NCBI RefSeq assembly: GCF_028858725.1
Contig: NC_084772.1
Span: forward strand, 16,189,048 to 16,253,047
DNA: 64,000 nt
Direction: 5' to 3'
Source of the DNA: Colius striatus
Lineage: Eukaryota; Chordata; Aves; Coliiformes; Coliidae
Numbering within the stretch: position 1 is the stretch's first letter; every line of letters begins with the position of its first letter. The notes beneath the pieces were generated by a model. That model searched no databases. It was given only the letters and a program-made list of their open reading frames with translations, and was not told where the DNA came from. The position numbers were made by a program, and so were the translations under genes. Below are positions 40,388-53,100 of this stretch, piece by piece.

Positions 40388-40455
40388 GTACAGTGCCATT
40401 ATCAATAGTATAAACTCACCTGTACAGTGCCATTATCAATAGTATAAACTCACCT
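40388..40455. repeat. Perfect 34-bp tandem duplication
   Basis: A 34-base unit starting 'gtacagtgccattatcaata' occupies 40388-40421 and is repeated without a mismatch at 40422-40455. Perfect identity means it is recent or selected; a recent slippage event is simplest, and copy number may vary between individuals. Confidence 0.97.
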
Positions 40456-40589
40456 AAAGTACTTCACTAGTATGTTTAACTGCAATCTAAGGAACTACTG
40501 CTCTAGGTGGAAAAAGCAGTAAGGGTTTTTAGGCCTGTTTCCTAATTTATCAGTTTACTTGTTAAAATTACTATAAAAAGAAGACGGAT

Positions 40590-41110
40590 GTCTTGGTTTA
40601 ACTCTAACAGGCAGATATGGCCCACACAGCTGCTCACTCTCTCCCCTGCACTGGGATGTGGGAGAGAATTGGAAGGGCAAAATAGAGAAAGCACGAGGGT
40701 TGAGATAAAGGTAGATTAATAAGTGAAGCAAAGCTTTGTGTGGAAGCAAAGCAAAATAAATAATTGTTTTCATTACTTCCAGGAAAGCAGGGCTGTAGCC
40801 ATAGCCCCAAATGTCCCCTTCCCTCTTTCTTTCCCCCAGCTTTTATTTTTCAGCACAATTTCATATGGTGTAGGATACCTCTTCCATCAGTTGAGGTCTG
40901 CTGTCCCCATTGTCTCCCCTTCCAACTTCTTGTGCACCTGCAGCCCACTCTCTGCTGGCCCGGCATGATAAACAGAAGAGGCCTTGACGATATGTAAGCA
41001 CAGCTCAGCAATAGCTAAACACTGGTGTATTATCAGCACTGCTGTGGTCACAGATCCAAAACAGCATCATATGAGCTGTTGTGAAGAAAATTAACTCCAT
41101 CCCAGAAAAA
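40590..41110 (-). mobile_element. Avian endogenous retrovirus LTR, solo, diverged
   Basis: Read on the minus strand, the block begins with a gttaattttcttc segment near 41095, typical of the 5' part of a common avian ERV LTR. It continues through 'tgctgataatacaccagtg', 'tcaaggcctcttctg' and 'gtgcacaagaagttgg' to a terminus near 40590 whose + strand reads 'tgtcttggttta'. I recognise this word order from avian class III-type (ERVL-like) LTRs, from memory. No gag, pol or env frame adjoins it, so it is a solo LTR. No target-site duplication was obvious. Confidence 0.68.
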
Positions 41111-41589
41111 ATGAATACAGGTTCTAAACCTTGCCTGCAAACTCATATACTTTTATTCATGGAAAATCCCTGTTTCTGCCAGCCCAAGTGAGATCCAGCC
41201 TAGCAGCTTCGTAATGAACAGTTCCATTAGCATCTTAAGGATGCTCAAAGTAAACCAATCTCCTAATAAGCTGCTTATGTTTTTTGTTCTACTCTCTGGA
41301 GAAGAGTAGAAGAGAATGGAGTGGCACACTCAGCTGGTCTATTAAAATCAATGAGTTAGGAAGCAGTTACTAGCTATGGAAATGAAGAAAAGAGACCATT
41401 AATAGACTATGATAAAACATTTTATTACGCTAAAGAGCATCCCGTTCCTTTCTTCAAAAGGCATCACAGAGGGCACAACCAGAGTGGTACTGAAAGCTGC
41501 ATCAAGAGTTTGTGCAGGTAAAAGGAGGGTTTTTTGTATTGTAAATCCTATGGAAACTGTGCTGTGACAGAGTTCTCACAAGAGCACTC
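41111..41589. other. Intergenic, nothing recognised
   Basis: Short AT-rich spacer between the LTR and a CR1 element with no feature seen. Confidence 0.5.
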
Positions 41590-42122
41590 AGTACTACAGA
41601 TGAGGCCTCCCCAGGGCAGAGTAGAGGAGAAGGAGAACCTCCTTTGACCTGCTGGCTACACTCTTCTTAATGCACCCCAAGAGGCCATTGGCCTTGGCCA
41701 CAAGGACACATTGCTGGGTCATGTTCATTTAGCTGTCCACTAGAACTCCCAGGTCTCTCTCTGCAGAGCTGCTCTCCAGCAGGTCTCCCCCAGCCAGTCC
41801 TGCTGCATGGGGTTGTTCCTCCCCAGGTGCAGGATTCTGCACTTTCCCTTGTTGAACCTCAGGAAGTTCCTCTCTGCCCGGTCGAGCAGACTCTCAAGCC
41901 AGTCAAGGTCCTGCTGAATGGCAGCACAGCCTTCTGGTGAATCAGCCAGTCCTCCCAGTTTGGTGTCATTAGGGAACTTGCTGAGGGTACACTCTGTCCC
42001 CTCATCCGGGTCATTGATGAAGATTTTGAACAAGGCTGGCCCCAGAACCGATCCCTGTGGAAGCCCACTGGCCACAGGCTTCCAAGGCCTGTGCCAATGA
42101 TCACTGGTCATTCAGCCACTTC
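41590..42122 (-). mobile_element. CR1 LINE fragment, reverse transcriptase part
   Basis: The minus-strand translation gives [20 protein letters not shown], then a damaged catalytic box (FPNDT in place of FADDT), [20 protein letters not shown] and [20 protein letters not shown]. It then runs with breaks into the palm/thumb region down to about 41590. Both the 5' part and the 3' UTR are missing, so it is an internal relic. Confidence 0.93.
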
Positions 42123-43649
42123 TTGGTAACAATTGGATATGTTTTTCAAACTTTTTCTTGGTATTGGTTGAATTCTCATTCTTCTGTACACTTCAGCTCT
42201 GTTTTAAAGTGAGACATTTTTTTCACAAGCTTCTAAGAAGTTACTCTGGATCCATAATTACTGAGACCAAATTGAGTCAAAATGCCAAGTGGGATTACTC
42301 TTTCTCAATGCCTGGAGTCACACAGAATGAACAAGTACATAAAGCATCATGTGCATCCTCAGATATGTAACACTCCAGTTACTGACCACAGTACTTTCAA
42401 TAGCAGATTTAACATGCGCAATTATTTTTTCCTTTTGCTATGAATTGCCTTAAAGAACAAGGTAAGAGTGTATGAATACTGTCCTGAGTCTGCTGGAATT
42501 CAGGAATAGTATTGTAATGTCCTAAAAAACTCTGATTAGCACTTGTGCCATACTACAAGTGAGCACAATAATTATAAAACTGCAAGTATTACTAGTTATT
42601 ATTCATATGAGGTAAACCTGATGCACCTCATCTTTACAAAGAGAGAAAGAAGTCATAAAGAGTTAAAATGATGAAGTTAGGACGGTATAGGCGGTCCGCT
42701 TGTCTTGAGTGATGCGTTTAAGCAAGAACAGTACTAATGTCCTCATCTCCTGTAACTTTGTTCACTGTGATTTACTATCCATCTCTGTAATTGTTTACTG
42801 ACCTTTTTTTCCCCTTCATTTTTCAGAGTTCAAAAAGGAAACATACAGTTTCAATTTTACTATCAAAAATAAAATTAAAAGGGTTTTTTTCAGTGTAAAA
42901 AATACTCAGAGCTTTCAGAAAACACAACAGAAATGTTAGAATGTACAGACAGCAGGCAAATATTGAGCAGTATTTTTTTCACTATACTGTGTATTCAGTT
43001 AGCCAAACAAATGGATAGTATAGCTCTAAAAGTGAATATATCAATGAAGCTTGGTTAAAAGGGCTTATTTTGGTCTATCTGTGCTTATTTATGACTATCA
43101 TCACCATGATGTAAATATTTGACAATCCACTTACATTTTCTTAAATAGTATTGTTTCTCAATCACCAATAATGTGATCCATTTATTTAATTTCTATTGTA
43201 CCCATCACTGAATTTTCTGAGCACAATTTCTGTACAGGACCAAAGGTAGTGAAGGAATACAATAACTGAGCAGTCAACGGGGTAAGTCATACTGGCATAT
43301 ATTGGCCTTGCAAAATTCTATGTGAATGCTTTGATTTCTTTTCCTCTTTAAAAACACAACACATTTTTATTACTTCTGATGGTTCTGAGGAGCCTTAAAC
43401 TACTTCTGTCTAGTGAAGGGAAATGTACAGTTCTTTCCAGTGACTATAAACAGAGAATTGCTTTGTTGCTTCTATGATTTATACATCGCTCCACCAGTAA
43501 GAGAAAGCTCCTGGCTGAGAGAAAATATTATAAAACAATTATCTCAATGTGAATTAACTTCAGGAAATAGAGGCCTCCTTTGTTTTTAAAAAGACCAAAA
43601 AAATGTAGCATCCTTCACTCCCAGAAATTCCCTTGGAAATTACTTTCTT
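42123..43649. other. Intergenic, nothing recognised
   Basis: AT-rich sequence between two CR1 copies, without exon-like or RNA-like structure that I could support. Confidence 0.5.
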
Positions 43650-44435
43650 TGTTAATACATTAGAGGTATGGATACAGGAGAGAAAAGTCACTAAAATCCT
43701 GCACATGGGTCGGGGCAATACCAAGCACAAACACAGGCTGAGGGATGAGTGGATCAGAGATGGACTTGGGGGCATTTGTTGACAAGAAGCTCATTGTGAC
43801 CCTGTAATGTGTGTCTGCAGCCCAGAAAGCCAACCACATCCTGGGCTGCATCAAAAGAAGCATGACCAGCAGGTCAAGGGAGGGGATTCTCCCCCTCTAT
43901 TCTGCTCTGGTTGAGACCCCACCTGCAGTGCTTTGCTAGGGCCCCCAATATATGAAGGACATGGACATATTGCAGTGAGTCCAAAGGAGGGCCACAAATA
44001 TGATCAGAGGGATGGAGCTCCTCTTCTGTGAAGACATGCTGACAGAGTTGGGGTTGTTCAACCTGGAAAAGGCTTGGGGCAGACCTATCAGCTTTCCAGT
44101 GCATAAAGGAGCCTAGAGGAAAGCTAGGGAGGGACTTTTCACAAGGGCATGTAGTGATAGGACATGAGGCAATGGCTTCAAATTGAGGAAGGGAGACTGA
44201 GATTATATTTAGGAAGTTTTTCCCTGTGAGAGTGGTGAGCCACTGGAACAGGTTGCCCAGAGAGGTTGTGGATGCCCCATCCCTGGAAGTGTTCAAAGCC
44301 AAGATGGATTGGGCTTTGCGCACCCTGCTGCAAATGGAAGGTGTCCCTGCCTGAGGAAGGAGGGTTAGAGAGAGATGATCTCTAAAGTCCCTTCCAACCC
44401 AAACCATTCTATCATTCTATGATTCTGTCATAATC
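43650..44435 (+). mobile_element. CR1 LINE fragment, 3' half
   Basis: Nucleotide words and broken translation match the C-terminal half of CR1 ORF2 on the + strand (HWNRLPREVVDAPSLEVFKA near 44238-44300). The 3' UTR follows, with 'gatctctaaagtcccttcc' and a tail of 'cattctatgattctg' repeats ending near 44430. Several frame breaks are present, so it is inactive. Confidence 0.93.
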
Positions 44436-46280
44436 AAGATATTATGTTTCTACAAAATGGCCATTCTTCAATCATTTTGACTTGCAAACAGTACATGGTT
44501 GAATCATTGAGGATAAATTACTTTTGGTTCAGGACTAAGGAGGAATGCAGATAGCTTTAAATCGTTATGGGTAGGGTCAACCAGAAACCTCCCAAGACAT
44601 CAGCATAAAACAGTGCTACCGTAGCAGACAAATCAATGCAAAATGACTGCAGTCTAAAGGTCCAGATTTGGATGTCTCAGGTGGCTGGAGCGATGCAAGT
44701 GAGCTGCCCCATGGCCACTTTATTATTCTGGATGTCACTTAGCTGACATACCCTATCTGCTCTCCTTTCCCCAGTCATTCTGCACTTTACCATTTGAGTT
44801 AGAACTGCAATAAGATGCCAGCTGAGTGAATAATTTGGAGTCAAACGCATGTTATTCTTTATTCAGCTGCTGCCTGTCTGGTCATGCATTCAAATGGCCA
44901 GATCTAGAGTGACAGAACTTTGTTTTCCCTGCTACAGCACTGAATTAGCCAAATATAAGGAACAGAGAAGGGAATATTAATGGTATTAACAAGGGAGCAA
45001 AGGAGCGAAAAAGTGTTCCCGACCTTTTTGGTTGGAGCCCTCTTCAAGCTGCTACTTAGAATGAAGCAAATGGCATCACTTTAATATATCACATGGAAAA
45101 TTCTCAATGGTGTTAATGAGCTGGTTTTAATCTTTGTCCAAAACATATATTAAAGACAGTGTAAGAGGTGTTGGAGGCATCCGATTTCCCTTTTGAAAAA
45201 ATATGTTTGAACTTCTTGAGATAATGAAGCTAGTGAAGCTTCCCTGTGGCTAGTACTCCTCCTTTGCTCCTGACATTTGCATCCTGCTTTACTTATGTCA
45301 GGCTTCAACAACAAGTTCTCAGAACTGGGCTTTAAAACTATATGTTGTCTGCAAACTTTTAACAGATTAGACAGAAAAACCCCTGAAGTGTTACATACTA
45401 AGTACAAAGAAATATGAAAGCTATCCATTCCTCCACTATCTCACTTTGTTCAATAATGTGAATGAAAGTGGTTTACCCCATTACTTGTTATAGCTAAGAC
45501 ACATCCAGGTTTTTTTGCTTCCTCTAAATACAATTCACTGAATACATAACCCAAGATAAAATCACTGCATCTTGTGAAATGAAGGAATATTCATGAGCTC
45601 AGACCACAACATATCCATAGCCCAAAGAAATGGTGGTGATAGTCCCTACCGTGAGTCTGAAAGGTCCTGAAACTTCCTGAGAACTCGGTTGCTGCAGGGA
45701 GGTTGGTGGAAGAGCTGTGTCTGGGAAGAGGTCTGCAGGAACATTTGCTACACACTCAGCATGCTGCAATGGATTTACAAACTCCATAAATACATGCACA
45801 ACTTTAGGATGTATGAAGTGGATTGATTCAGACCAAAGGCCCGTCAACAAACTGATGTGGGTGTCATTGATGCAGGTGTCTAACACTGAACTCTACAGAC
45901 AAAATTTAGACACTAACAGAACTACAACTAGTTATCCTTCCAAATCCCCAAACACTGACATCAATGACCCGGAAGAGACCAAATGTATAAAGGCTTAAAT
46001 GTGCATCACAGCAGTGTTCCCAGCCCAGGTCCCTTGCTTGCAAGTGCGTGTCACTTGGGAGGCAACTGCCTGCCTATGTGGCTTTCCTGATGCTAAGAGC
46101 ATTCACTTAGTCAGACTTGAGCTTCAGGACAAGAAACAGGCAAGGAAGGGCTTTGCACACCTGATTCCCCAGCGATGACCAAGGCCTGGGCCCCTTAACT
46201 GGAGATTTAAGCCATGATGCCATTAGGTGTGGGACACAGAGGGCACAAGGAGGGTCAGTCCAATTAGCCAGCCTTTCACC
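44436..46280. other. Intergenic, upstream of VAT1L
   Basis: No gene recognised. G+C rises toward the right as the VAT1L CpG island approaches. A 93-codon + strand frame at 45717-45998 is unsupported by splice sites or homology. Confidence 0.5.
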
Positions 46281-46914
46281 CCACTCCAGTGTGCACACCA
46301 AGCTCCTCGGGGGCTTGGGGCCGTGTCAGGGCCTAAAATGCCAGTATCGTGGAGCGATTTTTCATCTCTGCCTCGCAGAGCTGCGGTAGCACCTCCAGCG
46401 AGGGTCCCTGACCCGGAGGGGCTGAGAGCGAGTGGTAGGGCCGTGGCCGCAGGCTCCCACCGGCGACTTCGAGCGCTTCGCTCCCGTTCGCGGGCCCAGC
46501 CTCTGCCAGAGGAGCCAGGCCGTGTCCGAGGGCGGCCTGTCCACCTGCAGCCTCCGCAGCCCCCCGGTAGCCCCTGGCACCGGAGCAGCAACGGGCGCGG
46601 GGCGCGCCCGAGGCCGCCCCAGGAGAGCGCGCGCCCCACCTCGCCGCGGGCGTCAGGAGCGGTTCCGGGCAGGGCGGCGGCGCGCGCTCCCCTCACGACG
46701 CCGGCAGCGGGACCCGCGAGGGGCGCCGCGGGGCCGCCTCCCGCCGCGGCGGGGCGGATGGTGCTGCGCAGCTAGTCGGTGCATTGCGGCGGCGGGCGGG
46801 CCGCCGCTCCGTGCCGCTTCGCGCTGTGCCGCTCCGCGCCCGCGGCCATTCCAGACGGCGGCACTGCGCCTCGCACAGGAGCAGCCGGCGGGAGCCGCGC
46901 GCCGCAGCCGCGCC

Positions 46915-47144
46915 ATGGCCAAGGAGGGAGCGCAGCGAGCGGAGGAGACGGAGCAGATGATCGAGAAGGAAGGCGGCAAGGAAGCCGCTGAGGGCAGCAG
47001 CGGCGGCAGCATGCGGGCCGGGGACACGAAGGAGATGAGAGCCGTGGTGCTGTCCGCTTTCGGGGGGCTCAACAAGCTCCGCGTGTCCAAGAAAGCCATG
47101 CCAGAGCCGCAGGAGGGAGAGCTGAAGATCCGCGTCAAAGCCTG
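46915..47144 (+). CDS. VAT1L: VAT1L exon 1
   Basis: 230 coding bases. The ATG lies in 'gccgcgccATGGcc', a near-perfect Kozak context, and the N terminus matches human VAT1L, so this start is preferred although the frame is open upstream to 46432. The end is fixed by homology: AAA GCC TG, with exon 2 supplying T for Cys and then GLNFIDL. The implied donor is CTG|gttcag, far from consensus. Confidence 0.93.
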
Positions 47145-50100
47145 GTTCAGTATCGCCTCTCGCCCTCTCCTTCCCTCTGGGGCGGCTGAGGGGCCACAGC
47201 CCCGCGGGGGGCGGGCGGGCTGCGGGGCCCCTCGGGCGGGCGGGCGGGAGGCCGGGGGCTCCCTCACGCACACTCGCGTCGCGGCAGCCGCCTCTCCCTG
47301 TGCCGGCGGCTGCCTCTCCCTGTGCCGGCGGCTTTGCGCTGCAGCGGGGCTCTGCTGGCCCCGGAGCGGGAAGGCGGGCGGCTGTGAGCCCCTGAGCCTC
47401 CCCTCCCGCGGCCCGGGGCGAGCGACTGTTGCACGAACTTCCCTCACTTGTGGCTTCCCTTGGGCGAGGAGCGCCGTTCCGAGCTGCCGCTGTCGCTTCC
47501 TGCCCCGCGGAACCCACCCGGCGCAGCGGGCTCGGGGCCGCCTGGTGCAGGGCGGGCATGGAGTGCAGAGAGGGTTCGTGTGCTGTCCGCAGCGAGTGTG
47601 AAGGGGGAAAACAAAAATTGCCGTTGATTTTCACAGTACCACCAGGGAGAAATGGGGGAAAAAAACCCTGGCGAGTTGTGTTAGGGGCATTGTTGTTTCC
47701 TTTCTGAGAAATGTGGATGCCAGCTTGTCTCTTGCTCAGCACCTGTCCCCTTCCCTTCTGCAATAGCTGTTGTTTTTCTCTTGGGAATCACTTATTTCAA
47801 GCATCATTATTTTTCTCCGGACCTAGTGTGACAGCATAGCTGGAGCTGAGGATAGCTCACCAGTGTTTTAATTCCTGTGCCCAGTTGACAAGTGGCTAGC
47901 AATCTGGTGGCACTTTGAAACGAGCTTTCCTAGAAGGCTATTTTTTTTTCCCCCCCAGAAAACTGGAGCATACTGTTCTTCCTCGATAGCCAATTCCCAG
48001 TGCACATGTTCCATCATAAAATTGGATTATTTTTTAAGTGGCAGAAGCAACGTTAGGATCTTTTTACATGGGCTGATGTGTACCAAAGACCAAATTAATT
48101 TTGCCTAGGCAAGGATTTATCTTTTGTTGTCCTCTCTGCTATGTGATAACATGAGGCTTCTGGAAGATAAATTCCAAGGTGAAGGCCAAGTTGTTTATTT
48201 TAAAAGTAACTTGCATTAAAAATTCTACTGATATGGGACAGAGAGCTTGTTTTGAACAATGTATTTGGTGAATGTGCCTCAGATCTTGGAATGTCCTTAC
48301 AGATTAGTGTAACTTTGTCCTGACCTGTTCAGACACTGTATGTATATATAGACCTATCCTGTATGTAACGGGGATGATAAGGTTTGTGACTTCTGTGAGT
48401 ATTTCCTCCCTGACCATGAAGTGTTGCCCATGGAAAATGGTGATATCTATCAGTTGAGTGAGGACTAATAAAATCACAGAATCACAGAATCTTAAAGGTT
48501 GGAAAGGACCTTGAAAGACCAACTCCCCTACCAGAGCAGGACCACCTGAAGTAGGTCATACAGGAACTCATCCAGGTGGGTTTTGAATGTCTCCAGAGAA
48601 GGAGACTCAACAATGCATCTGGTGAGCCTTCTAGTTCTCCTTCATCCTCACAGTGAAGAAATTTTTCCTTATGTTTCTTTGGAACCTCTTCTGTTCCAGA
48701 TTGTACCCATTGCCCCTTGTCCTATCATTGGACATCACTGAGAACAGCCTGGCTCCATCCTCCTGACACCTGCTCTTTATGTATTTGTAAACATTAATGA
48801 CATCACCCCTCAGTCTTCTCCAAGCTGAAGAGTCCCAGCTCCCTCAGCTTTTCGTCAGAAGGGAGATGCTCCACTCCCTGAATCATCTTTGTGGATGTGC
48901 ACTGAACTCTCTCTATCAGCTCCGTGTCCTTCTGGAACTCAGGGGCCCAGAACTGGACACAATATTCCAGATGCAGTCTCAGGAGGGCAGAGTAGAGAGG
49001 GAGGAGAACCTCTCTCGACCTACTGCCTACAGCCCTTCTAATACACCCCAGGATGCCATTGGTCTTCTTGGCCATGAGGGCACGTTGCTGGCTCATGCTC
49101 ATCCTACTGTCCGCCAGGACCTCCAGATCCATTTCCCGTACACTACTCTCTGAGGGTTCATTCCCCAGCCTGTACTGGTGAAGGGTTGAGATCTTTTGAA
49201 TTCTCACTTGTTATTTTTTTTTTTTTTTCAACTAGTCACAATGGAAAATGCAAGAAATTCCATGTTGGGTGAATATAAGAAATAATGGTAGCATAGTACC
49301 TGCTGGGTAGCTCATTTTGCTGTCAGACAGGACTGTAATTCTGTTTGAGAATAAGCTGAGTTGTTTTCTGAGTGTTTTTCAGCAGTTAACAAAAGTTAAC
49401 ATGTAAAACTTAAAGTGTTCTGAGCCTGTGGACATATTGCTTTAAAAGCAATATTTGCCATCAGTAGACCCACTCAACTGCTTCATAGCTTTTGCCGGGT
49501 TGCACAATACCACATGTGTTTTGGAAGCTTACCTGCACGCCACAGGAATCTGTTAGGTTGTATGGCATCTGCTTTTCACTCCTGGCTGGAAATGGCTACA
49601 AGACTGGAATGTGATCAGGCCACCAAAGAGTGCTTCCAAACAAAGAAAAATCAATTTGCCAATCTTCTTGACCCAAGTCTGTAAATACAGAAGATTGATC
49701 AGGGTGATGATGGACTTGTGGTCTGCTCTGGGAGACTGAGAGAGACGAGTGTCTATTGGCTTTGCACAGAGTAGTGTGCACATGTTAATGTGTGCAGTAC
49801 TGAACATGCCAAAGATGGGCTACTCTGGTAAGACATATTGATAAGAAATAGTGGTTTTAGTTGAATCAGTTTGCCAGGTGACCATCATTTTAGATAATGA
49901 TTATTTTTCTCCATCAGCTTGTTGATAAAAGTAACCTTTAAGAAGAATACCTGCATGCATGATAAATGGTGTATGGTCAGTAAAAAGTGCAAGCTCTATG
50001 TAGTGTCTGCATTCACTGGGGGGTGAAACCAGTTGAAGCGTTAAGTATACAGCAGTTAAAATAGGTGTACATTCTGTAGTATGGTACTATAAATGGAGGA

Positions 50101-53100
50101 GATGGAGGATATGTTGCTCTTAGCACTAAGCCAGATGAATAATTCTTTTGAAGGTCTGGAATATCAATGATACAATTGAAAATGTGTCAGCTGAGATGAG
50201 TCATGTGTTAGCCTCATTCAGTGACTAAGAAATGGAACAGCCATCGATGTCCAAGCTGAGTCACAGCTTCTGCCTATTTCCTGAGATAATTTTTGGTTGA
50301 ATATGATGAAATTGCTGTATTTGTTTGTATTGTAGTTTGCAGTCTGCAAAACACTAGTATACATGTTGTTTAAAAGATTAATAAAGTAGCTAGAGCAAAC
50401 TGAAGCCATATTTCAGATAGAGTGTGTGTATAAGAGAAGTTGTCTTGTAATTATGTAGCTTTATTTTTTTTTTCTCTGTTATAGGTATTTCTTCCTTGTG
50501 CCAGTATACATGTGTATTATAAAGAATAAGGCAGAAGTGACTTTTTTGACTGTGACTGTGAGATAACAGCACTTTGAAGAGCTGATAGCAAATAAAAGAA
50601 ATCCGAAGTATAGCAGAATAGCAGACAGTGTATCAGTTCTTAAAGGCAGTGTTGTTCATCTGCTGTGGATTTCTCTGGATAAAAAGTGTGAGATCTGATT
50701 ATTTCCTCTTTTTTTTTAAAGACTGGCCAGGGGTAAGAGGAAGGATTTTAAGAATATGAAACACAGTGGTCCTCTCATTTGTGCTCTTGTGTTTCATTAA
50801 CTCCAGTAATTCATTTCAGTGAAGCCTTTAAAGTGAAATAAAGATACATCAAAAGCAGCACCTCTCCAAACAAAACTGTGAGAGACAGTGTGTATGATCT
50901 GGGTAATTCATACCCTTCCCTTGCATCTGGCTCATGATTTAGGATTAAAAACACTGAAGGAAATAGAGCACTTTTTGTCAATGAATCACTTTGCATTGAC
51001 ACTTCTACCTCCGCAGATGCCCTGACTTAAAGTTTGGGAGTTGCTTTCTCTAGCTGTACACTAAAACAGTCTATGCTGGTTTCTACTGATACAAAAAATA
51101 AGTTGTGCTTATTCTGTAAAACCATCACTCTTCATAAAACATATTTTCTTATGATGTTCTGTGGAGCCAAGCTTTCTTTTTCCTCTGTCTGCTCTAGTTG
51201 AACCTCAGTGAAGGACTTGGTAAGGCTGAGTGTCTTGGAAGTAGTTGATAAACTAACTTCATCTTTTGGCCCTCCAGGTTATTTAAAGGAAAAACATAAA
51301 AATAAATTACTGTTTTTACCATAGAGATTAATTGTGCTTTTAGGTCTACTGGTGTTGGTTAGGCTTGTTCAAATTTGGCAGGTAAAATAAATCAACTTCT
51401 TCCTTATTTACAAGTGGAGAAGAATGGAAACAAATGCACATATGACAGTAACAGGGGTAGGATAGCAGGTAGACATTTAGGAGGTTAGAGGTGAAGTGAA
51501 TGAAGAAGACACTCCCTATAAAGTGACTAGATATTATTAGAAATGCTGATCAACACTCCATGTTCCAACTAGTAATTACAACAATAAAAGCATGTAACTT
51601 AGGTATTGCCTAACTTGTGTAGTGTTTTTTCTCTCCTTATCACACTTGTTCTAGTATTAAGACTTGTAAGTTCATTGTACTAGACATGAACTCTAATTTG
51701 TATGATATTGCTGCCTTTTATTGAGGATAAAGACAGACAGAAGAAAAATGGAACTAGAACAGACCTGAATTGCTGGTATTATGTCATTAGATGCAAAACT
51801 GAATATGTGCACTTTGAAAAAATATCTGACAAGTTCTTTTGTAAGAATGAATCTTTTTAGAAAGAGCTGTAGTAATATATTTGCAATCATGTCATCAAAT
51901 AGCTACGGTCATTGCCATGTCTGTCTGCCTGCTTGTTGCCTACATGTTAAAACGTCATGTTGCATGTTCCTGTACAGGTTTCCACATCACAGTTCTGTCT
52001 CCAGTTGCAGGAATGTAGAATAAGTTAACTTTTTATGACATGCTAACAATGTGGAAAGATGTATTCAGAAGATCATCACTGAAGTTAATGTACACGGACA
52101 GTAGTTGCCACTGTGTACGTTGTGGGGTTTTCTAATAGGTTTTTATTCATTTGTTTTTCCTTTTCTTTTTTCTCCCAGGTGATGACTGCCTTGCAGGCAT
52201 TTGGTTATCCAGAGTTTCTCTTTCATTACTGATATTACATTGGCAATGTAGGAGGTGGTCTTGGCCACCATTTTGTTAATGTTGGAAGCTTTGTATGTGA
52301 GGATGTTGGAGCGTTTGTTTGGTTTTTAATTTTATGTTTAATTTTTCTCCTGTGTTTGTCAAGCTGGAGTGTCAGTCGTATTTTTCAAAAATGCTCTACA
52401 ATCTTGCTTTTTCAGAGCTAAAAGTTGAGGTCTCAGGTTGCTCTTAAACCCTCCACTGCAATTACAATTATTTACATTTGGTGGAACTTCCATTATTTTT
52501 ACTCCCCCCCAACCCCCATCAGTGACCTACATCTCATGAATGCTGTGTTGTCTTCAGGCTTGTGCTCTGTGTCTACTCTGCCTTTTTGTTTGTTGGGTCT
52601 GTTCAATCTGTTTGTGTCTTGATTAGTATCTGACTAAAGCTCCATCTTATAAATACTTGTGCACATCAGTAATTTTATGTATCCAGGCAGTTGCTGCTAT
52701 CATATGCATGAGTAGGATTGGCTGTGTGCATAGCTTCATAGAGTCGGGGGAGTGAGTATGCAGGAGTTCTGTCTAGCAGTGAATACAAGGCTATGTTTTG
52801 GAGCAATAGATTAATGCTGAAGCATATTTTAACTACTTAGGAGTTTGAGAAGTTTTAACTATGTATGGCATTTGTGCTAGTGATCAGTATATGTACATAG
52901 TAGATAAATGGTACTTTTTTGCTTTGTTTTTTTGGCTGCCTAGAAAACCACAAAATTTTACTTAATAAAATTGCATAGCTTATAAAAGGAAGAGCAAAGA
53001 TGCTTCAAGACTCCTGCAGATACAGTACTACAGTGGAAGGCCTGTATTTTTTATCTGCAGCAACCCTGAGGGCTCCAGAGACCTAGATAACCTTAGCAAA

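Larger units (their letters stand above)
46290..47600 (+). promoter_or_regulatory. VAT1L: VAT1L CpG island
   Basis: About 1.3 kb of very GC- and CpG-rich DNA (GGCGGC and GCGCGC words) centred on the VAT1L first exon. It covers the promoter, the 5' UTR, exon 1 and the start of intron 1. No TATA box stands out. Long open frames on both strands here follow from stop-codon depletion in GC-rich DNA. The boundaries are by eye. Confidence 0.85.
47145..48474. other. VAT1L intron 1, 5' part
   Basis: The first 450 bases belong to the CpG island and hold G-quadruplex motifs (47206-47227 and 47234-47248) and a perfect 22-bp tandem duplication (47290-47333). Beyond about 47650 the sequence becomes AT-rich and I see nothing further. 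Confidence 0.6.

Noticed and set aside
45717-45998. 93-codon + strand frame upstream of VAT1L
   Set aside because: No homology and no splice signals; probably chance.
46653-47763. Long minus-strand frames (264 and 356 codons) over the VAT1L CpG island
   Set aside because: Stop codons are depleted in GC-rich DNA; the products are Ala/Arg/Pro-rich without a domain, and they mirror the real exon 1.
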